Notes under the pieces: generated by a model | Told to the model about the DNA's origin: nothing | What the model saw: only the letters and a program-made list of their open reading frames with translations | Database searches by the model: none | In this document: piece by piece, positions 7,819 to 15,100 of the stretch | Layout of the letters: the number at the start of each line of letters is the position of its first letter | How positions within the stretch are numbered: position 1 is the stretch's first letter | Made by a program: the position numbers and the translations under genes | Assembly (NCBI GenBank): GCA_002394305.1 | Contig: DGTM01000041.1 | Location: 43,910-107,909 of the forward strand | Origin: Prevotellaceae bacterium UBA4336 | GTDB lineage: Bacteria; Bacteroidota; Bacteroidia; Bacteroidales; Bacteroidaceae | Length of the DNA stretch: 64,000 nucleotides | Direction: 5' to 3'

Positions 7819-8304
7819 AACTCTAACAACAACCCGCTGAATATCCGTCGCGTCAAAGGGCAGAAGTGGAAGGGGGAAGAGACCCCCGCTGACTCCCTCT
7901 GCAAGGGGAGTAGCAAACGCCCGACGAAGTCAACTCCAGGCGAGCAGCCCCTCAGCAGCAATGTGGCCTCCCCTTTGGGGGAGGTCGGGAGAGGGGCCTT
8001 CGTCCAATTCGAGAGCATGGAATGGGGCCTCCGCGCCGCCTTCTGCATCCTACGCACCTATGCCGTCGTGCATGGTGCGGTCTGCATCCGCCACATCATC
8101 CGCCGCTGGGCACCGCCCACGGAGAACGACACCGAACGTTACATCCGCAACGTCTGCCAGTGGACCGGCCTCGGCGACATGCAGCAGCTCACCGAACGCG
8201 ACTGGCCGGCACTCGTCCGCGCAATGGCACGCCAAGAATGCGGAGTACGCCTGTCCGAAGAGATCGTCAACAAAGGATTTGAACTTTACAAACAGAACAC
8301 ATGA
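7816..8304 (+). CDS. P5-like (phage structural protein P5-type) protein with an in-frame palindromic-element insertion
   Basis: This 162-residue protein resembles the small proteins annotated in Bacteroidales as structural protein P5-like. It opens NSNNNPLNIRRVKGQKWKG and continues FVQFESMEWGLRAAFCILRT, IRRWAPPTENDTERYIRNV and the tail RQECGVRLSEEIVNKGFELY. In the relatives I know, the W-x-G and F-x-QF motifs are about ten residues apart. Here 41 residues (21-61) lie between them, encoded by GC-rich palindromic repeat DNA (7876-7998) like that between the neighbouring genes. The inserted peptide is Ser/Pro/Gly-rich and probably a disordered loop. The role may be peptidoglycan interaction or phage-derived, and is unproven. 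The stop overlaps the next start (ATGA), implying translational coupling. Confidence 0.75.
   Translation: MNSNNNPLNIRRVKGQKWKGEETPADSLCKGSSKRPTKSTPGEQPLSSNVASPLGEVGRGAFVQFESMEWGLRAAFCILRTYAVVHGAVCIRHIIRRWAPPTENDTERYIRNVCQWTGLGDMQQLTERDWPALVRAMARQECGVRLSEEIVNKGFELYKQNT
7876..7998. repeat. In-frame insertion of GC-rich palindromic element (intragenic copy 2)
   Basis: The 123-bp stretch (41 codons) contains two hairpins. One is ACTCCC with GGGAGT around 7890-7909. The other is CCTCCCCTTTGGGGGAGG followed by a GAGAGGGGCC end (7965-7998), which is an inverted copy of the element at 7713-7770. It carries no stop in the reading frame of the host gene. The boundaries are inferred from family alignment in memory, so they may be off by a few codons. 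Confidence 0.65.
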
Positions 8305-8402
8305 AGAAGAACCGATTTATCGAACTGCTCGTGAAGATGGCCGTCGCCGCCCTCACAGCCTTCCTCACCGCCCTGGGCACCACCTCGTGCATGGGCTACT
8401 GA
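8301..8402 (+). CDS. Smalltalk protein (33 residues)
   Basis: A 33-residue reading frame begins at an ATG overlapping the P5-like stop by four bases. The product MKKNRFIELLVKMAVAALTA ends FLTALGTTSCMGY. It has a basic N-terminus, one hydrophobic segment and a Cys near the C-terminus (TTSCMG), which is the pattern of the Bacteroidota family named smalltalk. Members sit next to HU-like and amidase-like genes. TSC could act as a lipobox-like site, which would leave only a CMGY lipotetrapeptide; this is speculative. Function is unknown. It is too short for most gene finders, but the ATGA coupling and conserved context support that it is real. Confidence 0.8.
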   Translation: MKKNRFIELLVKMAVAALTAFLTALGTTSCMGY

Positions 8403-8406
8403 GGTC

Positions 8407-8456
8407 CTCCCCCAACAAAAAAAAGCCTCCCCTTTGGGGGAGGTTTGGAGAGGGGC
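8407..8456. repeat. GC-rich palindromic repeat element, copy 3 (convergent junction)
   Basis: CCTCCCCTTTGGGGGAGG (8426-8443) and the GGAGAGGGGC end match the other copies. An extra TCCTCCCCC lies on the left, separated by an A8 run. It occupies the whole 56-bp space between the convergent smalltalk and outer-membrane protein genes, so it may serve as a bidirectional terminator. Confidence 0.75.
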
Positions 8457-8458
8457 TC

Positions 8459-9649
8459 TTAATACAACCGGTACGAGAACGTCACCGTAGCATTCGGGTA
8501 GACCTTGAACTTGGAGACAACGTCCACCAGGTCGCCCACCTTGCCGGGTATTCCCTTCACATCGCGAATCAGGTCGACGTGCGACAGAGGGGTGTCGACG
8601 ATATAGTCTGTCCCGCTCTCGTTGGGGCGGATGATGTCGTACACATAATTGTCAGGGTCAATGAGCGACTCGTCGACAGTGTAGACGTTATCCACATACA
8701 CCTTCGGAGCACCGCAAAGGAACATCACGCCAGCATCGACATTCAACTGCCAACGCTTGTTGCGAGAGAGATGCGTGTTATAGCCGAATCCGATGTAGGG
8801 ACGCACCTTGGCAACCTCCATCACTGCACGCGCAGATCCGTCGGCAGAAGGCACCATGATTGCCTTAGTGCCCTGTCTGGCAACAATCGTCTGCTCCTCG
8901 CCATTCTCGTCGGTAACGGTGCGCGTCACGTCTCTGCTGAACGTACCCAAGGGGAAGCCGGCAACACCCATCTTGACAAACGTCTCGCGAAGATTCCTGC
9001 CATGATAAGTGACATCCATGTTTCCAAACATCTCCTCAGTACAGCACATGACGTACAGGTCGTTGTAGGCATTGATAGCCTGCAGCAACTGCGTCTCACT
9101 GTCCCGGTTGCAAGCGTCGCCCACTTGTGCCGGACCGACAAAGATGCCCGTCGTCAGGCTCCAGTGCTTGTTGTTCTTGAAAGGAAGGATATCTACCAAA
9201 AGCTTGAACTGATGCATGCTGGGACGCATTCCCATCGAAACCTTGTCCTTCAGGTCCACGTCGCTGAACTTGCCTATCAGTTCCATCTCCCTCGGATAGT
9301 TATCGAGGCTGATGCCGTTTTGCTCCAAGATGGTGCTCACATCGTTTATCTTGCCCATGTAGCGCTTCAGGTCTGACTCGCTGAGACTGCCACCACGCGT
9401 CTCCACTGGGAAGTCGGAGTTGATGGTGAAGCGAGGCATATAGTGGTAGCCGGCACGCACGCGGAGATAGTTGCCCACAGGCACTGCCACATCGACGCCG
9501 ACACCCATCGTGCCGACATTGACACCGACATCCATGTGGTTCAGGATGTTCTTCTGAGCCAACACGGAAGTGAAGGACTTCCCGCCCTCCTGGGCCGACA
9601 AAGCTGCCGACAGGGACAGGGCGGACAAAACGACTGCAAGCTTCCTCAT
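8459..9649 (-). CDS. Outer-membrane beta-barrel-like secreted protein, unknown function
   Basis: From the ATG at 9649 this is a 396-residue protein; the frame allows a start four codons earlier (9661). A signal peptide (MRKLAVVLSALSLSAALSAQ) is clear. The mature part alternates short amphipathic strands (VGVDVAVPVGNYLRVRAGYH, MHQFKLLVDILPF, VRPYIGFGYNTHLS) and ends in a strand with terminal aromatic residue (YPNATVTFSYRLY). That pattern is typical of a barrel assembled by the BAM complex. It is downstream of the CTD protein at 9691-10890 (41 bp gap) and may share its transcript. No enzymatic motif was recognised. Confidence 0.75.
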   Translation of the reverse strand: MRKLAVVLSALSLSAALSAQEGGKSFTSVLAQKNILNHMDVGVNVGTMGVGVDVAVPVGNYLRVRAGYHYMPRFTINSDFPVETRGGSLSESDLKRYMGKINDVSTILEQNGISLDNYPREMELIGKFSDVDLKDKVSMGMRPSMHQFKLLVDILPFKNNKHWSLTTGIFVGPAQVGDACNRDSETQLLQAINAYNDLYVMCCTEEMFGNMDVTYHGRNLRETFVKMGVAGFPLGTFSRDVTRTVTDENGEEQTIVARQGTKAIMVPSADGSARAVMEVAKVRPYIGFGYNTHLSRNKRWQLNVDAGVMFLCGAPKVYVDNVYTVDESLIDPDNYVYDIIRPNESGTDYIVDTPLSHVDLIRDVKGIPGKVGDLVDVVSKFKVYPNATVTFSYRLY

Positions 9650-9690
9650 ACGCGCGTACATATTATTATATTATATAGTCTGTCTCTTCG

Positions 9691-10890
9691 TTATCTTATC
9701 GCTACCTTCTTCCCGTTCACGATATACAGGCCTGAGGGCAGCCCCTGCAAGTCGCCCGTAGAACGGAGCTGCGTGCCGCTGAGAGAATAGACACCCTCTG
9801 CCGCAGGCCTCTGCTCTGCCATGATGCTGCCAATGGCATCGGGTACATTGCCGTCCACGAACACAGGAACCTCTGCCGGGGTATCGGCATCGGCCTTCAG
9901 GTAACTCGTGTTGGCAGGAAGACACTTCACCTTTATCATATTGTAAGTGGAATAGTCGACGGCCTTTATCTCGGAGAGGCGTGCATCGGCATTGTTCGTA
10001 AGCACAAGCTGACCGTCGACAACCGAGAAGACTCGCATCTTATCCGCATCGAAGGCTGTGTAAGCATCGACAGACTTTTCGGGGCGCTTGCCATTGCAGA
10101 AGTAAACGCCGCCAAGCAGGTTGTCCGTCACCTTGACCGATGAAGAGGCAAGAAGCTCAATACGGTTCGACGACGGATTGGCCGAAGCACACTCGATGAG
10201 GACTGGCGTAGCAGCAGGCACCTCGCCCTCAATCTCCTTCAAGACTGCATACTGGCTCTCCACCTCGTCTATGTAGTAGACATGCATACCTGCGCTCGAC
10301 ACCTTGAAGGGGAACGCAGCATAGAACGGCTGGTAATACTTGCCGCCTGCCTCTATCGTGGGCTTGATGCCGAAATAGTTGGAGGCATGGTTCGTCTCTA
10401 TCCTGTCCACAATCCACTTGCGGTAGTTCAGCTTGCCGGTTGTACCCAAGGTTCCCTGGTCCGAAGAACTCTGTTCGGTGTCGGTCAGATATTTGGTCAC
10501 CTGCATACCGGCCTTAGTCACACTGGCCGAAACGATGTAAGTGCCGGAATTCTTGGTCACACCAACATAGTAGCCCGTCAGCGAATGGACACCCGTACCC
10601 TGCGCCCTGAGGTCGAAATGGTCGTTGGTCACCTGCTCGATGTAGATGACACTGCCAGGGTCGGACACATAGCGGTTGACGTCCTTCCAAAGCTGGATAG
10701 CCTGGAAGTCCTCCTTGTCGCGTGCCATATCGTAGTAATCCTTGTTGTCCGTCACATAGATGAAGCGACTGGTGGCAAGGTTGCTGACACGGTAATAGCC
10801 GTTACCGATAAAGCCTGTTCCATTCTGCGCCTTGGCCGTTCCGACACCCAGCAAGGAAGCTACGAACAGAAATGTGAAAAGTCTATTCAT
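9691..10890 (-). CDS. Secreted protein with C-terminal T9SS-type sorting tail
   Basis: This 399-residue protein starts with a signal peptide (MNRLFTFLFVASLLGVGTAKA). The N-terminal part (about 30-180) carries a beta-rich FIGNGYYRVSNLATSRFIYV segment reminiscent of lectin/trefoil-like folds. The last ~35 residues (GVYSLSGTQLR, then GLPSGLYIVNGKKVAIR) have the layout of the T9SS C-terminal sorting domain: an aromatic Y-x-x-x-G turn, then G-[LIV]-Y-[IV]-x-N-x-K-K-V. A non-ATG start (TTG at 10905) is possible, but the ATG at 10890 begins the signal peptide. Substrate and function are unknown. It lies between the OmpA gene, with a terminator in between, and an outer-membrane protein. Confidence 0.78.
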   Translation of the reverse strand: MNRLFTFLFVASLLGVGTAKAQNGTGFIGNGYYRVSNLATSRFIYVTDNKDYYDMARDKEDFQAIQLWKDVNRYVSDPGSVIYIEQVTNDHFDLRAQGTGVHSLTGYYVGVTKNSGTYIVSASVTKAGMQVTKYLTDTEQSSSDQGTLGTTGKLNYRKWIVDRIETNHASNYFGIKPTIEAGGKYYQPFYAAFPFKVSSAGMHVYYIDEVESQYAVLKEIEGEVPAATPVLIECASANPSSNRIELLASSSVKVTDNLLGGVYFCNGKRPEKSVDAYTAFDADKMRVFSVVDGQLVLTNNADARLSEIKAVDYSTYNMIKVKCLPANTSYLKADADTPAEVPVFVDGNVPDAIGSIMAEQRPAAEGVYSLSGTQLRSTGDLQGLPSGLYIVNGKKVAIR

Positions 10891-10920
10891 AATAAACAAA
10901 AGCAAATATTCTTTCTATAA

Positions 10921-10965
10921 CCAAAATCCCCCGCCACTCCGCCAGAAGCAGAATGACGGGGGATT
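10921..10965 (-). terminator. Terminator after the OmpA gene
   Basis: Perfect 9-bp arms AATCCCCCG (10925-10933) and CGGGGGATT (10957-10965) have a 23-nt loop and continue into TTTT on the minus strand. Confidence 0.65.
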
Positions 10966-10994
10966 GCCTCTTGTATTAGCCTGTTACTCGATGA

Positions 10995-12143
10995 TTACTC
11001 GGCAACGCAGATGCTGACACGGTTCAGGTCGTTCTGCTCGTAGGGCTGAACGGTGTCGCCCTTGCTGTCCACAGTAATGCGGCTGCGAGAGATTCCATAC
11101 TTGTCCACCAACAGGTCGGCCACCATCTGGGCACGCTTCTGTGCGTAGCCAACGTTGATCTTCGGATTGCCTGTACCCTTGTCGGCATAGCCGGTGACGC
11201 TGACCTTAGCTTCGGGGTACTTGTTGAGGTAAGCAACGACATCCTCCACCTTAGGCATCTCGGTCTTGCTGACCTGAGAACCGCGGATGTTGAAGAAGAT
11301 GTCGCGACGCAGCGGCTCGCGTTTTGCAGCAGGAGCTTCCTTGTAGACAATTTTCTCGACGGGCTTCTCTACAATCTTCTCCACAACCTTCTCTACGACA
11401 ACAGGTGCGGGAGTAGCTACAGGCTGACCTTCGCGGGTCACCTTGCCAAGCCTTACCTTTACGCCGGCCAGTGCATTGAAGTACCAGTCGCCGTTGCCAG
11501 CCTTCTTGGAGTTGTAGCTGTCGGTGGTAGGATTGCAGTTAACTTCCACACCGAGAGATACGCGACGGCTCAGGTTGAAGTCGACGAAAGCGCCGAACTT
11601 ACCTACGACACGAGCCTTGGTGCCGCACCAATACAGCGACATCAGATGGGCTTCGTCGAGCACGTTGTTGCTGGCAGCAATAATCTGATTCCTTACGTCG
11701 CAAGCCTCGCCGTTGCCAAAACCGATGTTGGCGCCGATGCCGGCCAGCACACCGAAGTTGCAGACACGCTTTGCCTTGTAGCCGAGAATCCAGTTGCTGA
11801 GGTCGCAGACAACATCAACCGTGGGAGCTACATAGTTATACTTCCAGGTCTTGTCGCCAAGTCCGAGATAGTCCAGATGAGTACCGCCCTTGCTCTGCCA
11901 AGCATTGACTGCAAGACGAACACCCCAAACAGGAGTGAAGTTGTAGCCGCCAGCAATCTGAGCAGTACCGGAGATAAGGTCGCCGAAACATACCTCGCCC
12001 AGAGTGTACTGTGCACCTCCCTGAGCCTGAACGTACCAGTGGGGATTGAATGCCTCACTGGGCGCAGTTGCCGCCTGCTGCGCGGATGCTGTGAGGCATC
12101 CGGCAAGCAGGGCAACAGACATGATAATATTTTTAATTCTCAT
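10995..12143 (-). CDS. OmpA family outer-membrane protein
   Basis: This 382-residue protein has a signal peptide (MRIKNIIMSVALLAGCLTASA). An eight-strand-type barrel spans about 30-240 (WYVQAQGGAQYTLGEV through WYFNALAGVKVRLGK). A Pro/Val/Glu-rich linker with EKVVEKIVEKPVEKIVYKE repeats leads to a C-terminal OmpA/MotB domain (about 280-382). That domain has the peptidoglycan-binding residues in TGYADKGTGNPKINVGYAQK and the following Arg helix. It tethers the outer membrane to peptidoglycan. It is 36 bp downstream of the giant coiled-coil lipoprotein gene and probably co-transcribed with it, which suggests a joint surface structure. Confidence 0.93.
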   Translation of the reverse strand: MRIKNIIMSVALLAGCLTASAQQAATAPSEAFNPHWYVQAQGGAQYTLGEVCFGDLISGTAQIAGGYNFTPVWGVRLAVNAWQSKGGTHLDYLGLGDKTWKYNYVAPTVDVVCDLSNWILGYKAKRVCNFGVLAGIGANIGFGNGEACDVRNQIIAASNNVLDEAHLMSLYWCGTKARVVGKFGAFVDFNLSRRVSLGVEVNCNPTTDSYNSKKAGNGDWYFNALAGVKVRLGKVTREGQPVATPAPVVVEKVVEKIVEKPVEKIVYKEAPAAKREPLRRDIFFNIRGSQVSKTEMPKVEDVVAYLNKYPEAKVSVTGYADKGTGNPKINVGYAQKRAQMVADLLVDKYGISRSRITVDSKGDTVQPYEQNDLNRVSICVAE

Positions 12144-12179
12144 AATTGTTCTCTTTTTTCTGGTTCGACGATACGTTGT

Positions 12180-15100
12180 TTACTTCACCGTGACATAGTA
12201 CTTACGTGTAGCAATGTTGCCGTGGAAGTCAAGGCCAGAGTATGCAATCTCATATACATAGCCAGCCTTCAAGCCGCTCAGGGCAATACGGCGAACATTA
12301 CCATCCAGCACTGTGTTGAGCTTGCCTGTGTTGGCAGCCTTCAGACGAGCCAGACAGTCGGCATTGCCACCCTGGGCACTCTTGTCACCCTTGAAGACAT
12401 TGGTGACGGCGATGTGCTTCCTGGCAATGGGACACAGAAGCTCCATTGTCTGAGAAGTGGGATAAACCGAGATGCCCGATGTCAGCACTGTGGGATAGTT
12501 CTTACTGCCGCTCAGACGCTTCAGACCCTTAGAGTCTCCAGCGACCATGAAGGGCTGGAAGCGGCTGTTGGTGGAGTTGACGAGGCCGACGATCCTATTG
12601 TTGATCTTGTCGATGTAGCTGCGGACACGGTCGATAGCATTGTCAATCGTGTTGTTGATTGTCGTCTCATAGTTGTTCACCTTATCCAGCAGGTTGTTCA
12701 CCTCGCCGACGATGTCGCGGAGGTCAGCCAGCATATCGTTCACATTGCCGAGAGAATTCTGTGCCACACCCCAAAGGTCCTTGGCTGCGTCGCGCATGTC
12801 GTAGTTGAACTTGAGGTTGAACGACTTCGAACCTGTGCCGTTGTCACCGAAGTAGAACCACTTATCAATGTTGACCGTTGTTGAGAATGTGTCTTCGATT
12901 ACAAGATGATAACTTACTTCATCGTCAATATCAACCTTGCCGGTGAATTCCTTGTCAATGGTAACATCAGCATAAGCATCACCATTCAGGTAAATCTTAC
13001 CGCCTGCAGTACTTTCGTTGCTGGCTTCAATATCGACATTAACATTGAAGTTCTCCAAAGGAATTTCCGTATAGCCTGTTAATTCACCAGCGTCATTCAA
13101 TACGGGAATAACAAGTACTGTGACAGGGTTGCCATCACTGTCTTCAACATCACCGGGATGACCATGTGCGTTGCCCTTCACTACAACTGTTGGTGTCTTA
13201 ATGTAAACACTATCCAGGTCAACAGTAATCTCATCGCTCCAAAATACTCTTACACCTACTTCAACGCCCTCAAGGTGTACGGGAATCGTGAGGTCCTTTT
13301 CGAACTTGACAGGAACATTCACGTCAATAGGCATCTGCAGGTGATAGGACAGGCCGTCCATGACGAAGGTAGTATCCATGTGCAGAACGAACTTAGCCAA
13401 CAGGTCATCAGTGAGGTCGGGAACATCAATGTCCTTGATGTTGAGGTTGACAATCTTCTCAACCAGCTTAGAGTTATTGATATCCTTGAAGAATACATGT
13501 ATCTTATCCTTTGCCGTCTTGGAAACTCTGTCGAGCAGGTTGTTGACGCGCTCGTAGCCAGGAACAGTCTGGTAGTTCAAGTCCTTGTACGAAGCGAAGT
13601 CGAGAGGATCGACAGCCGTGGCTGCCAGGTTGTACTGAGAGTATACAGAGTGTGTTTTGCCGTTCTCTGTGTAAGCGCACTTCAGGCCGCTCTTGTTGAG
13701 CTTCAGGCCCTTCACAACCTGATAGACATCGGTTGCTACGCGCTCAACACTTGCGTTGAGACGGTTCTTGGCAATCTCATTAAAGGCATCCTTGATGGCA
13801 GCCTTGTTGACAGACAGGCGCTCTACCTTCTCCACGTCAATGGGAGCAACGACAGCATCAGCCTCGTAGAAGCCATTGTCGGCACGTGTGTAGCCGAACT
13901 TCAGCATCTCGGTGCTCTTCTTGGCACCTTCGAGCTTGATGGGAGACTCTTCGTCCTGAGTATTGACAATGTTCAGCTCAAGGCCTGAGAGGTCAGCGGT
14001 GTTGGGGTTGATGGTCATGTAGACCTTACCTGCATAGTTCTTCTCGTACATGAGAGGAATGTTTGCCATGTGCTCGAAGACCTCAACGCCGTTGATCATC
14101 TGCATATCCTTCTCGGTGAGAGCCTCCTCGGGGCGTACATAATTACTTGTGCGCGATGTGGGGAACTCAACGTCCTTCATGGGCTTGCCGAAGTAGGCAA
14201 CAAGGATGTTGGACTGAACGTCGAAGGGCAGATCCAGTGTGCCGAAGGCAGGGTTGTATGTGCCCTGGATGATGATGCCGGTTACCTGCTTTGCAAGGAA
14301 TTCCTGAACAGCCGACACAGCAGACTTGAGACTCTGAATGTCATTGAGAGCCTGCTCGATGTTTGCCTCGGCAACATTCATCCGGGCCTCCAAAGCGTCT
14401 ATTCTGCCTTCCAGCTCGGTGAGCTGCCCGCTGATGGTCTCAACAGCATCGTTCAAGTCACCTATTGCCGTTTCGTTAGCGCTGATTCTGCCAAGAATCT
14501 CTGTCTTGTCTGCCTCGTAATCGTCCTTCTTGACGGTAGCGGCATCAAGTGCGGTAATCATAGCCTGGGTGGTGATGATGTCCGCGAATGCCGTCTTGAC
14601 AGAGTCGCCGATGATGTCCATGCGCTTCTTGAGCTCTTCGTCTGCCAGAGCAGAAGTGAGAGAGTCGGCCTTCACCTTGTCAATGAGGAGAGATGTCAGG
14701 TTGTTCAGTTTGCTGTCCACTTCCTCGGGAGTGATGTAGTTGAGGTTGTCAAAGGCCAGCTGCAGGGCGTCAATCTTGTCATTTGCAGCACCGACCTTGT
14801 CATCCACAGCGCCAATCTGATTCTCCAGGTTTTCCTTCAGCTGTGCAATCTGCTGGTTGATGAGGTCAGTCAGCTCTTGCTTCACCGAGTTGATAAGCTC
14901 CTTGTTGGCGGCAATAGCCTCTGCATTTTGTCCGATAGCTGTGGTATTGTTCCCGATGTTTGTCTCGGCAGTGGCGAGACGCTCCAGGATGCCGTCGATG
15001 GCAGTATTGATTGCAGTGATTTGGCTGGGGTCGCAAGTGCACTGCTTGATGGCAGCGATAGCAGCGTTGATGGCCTCGATAGCAGATGTGTGCTCCCCGA

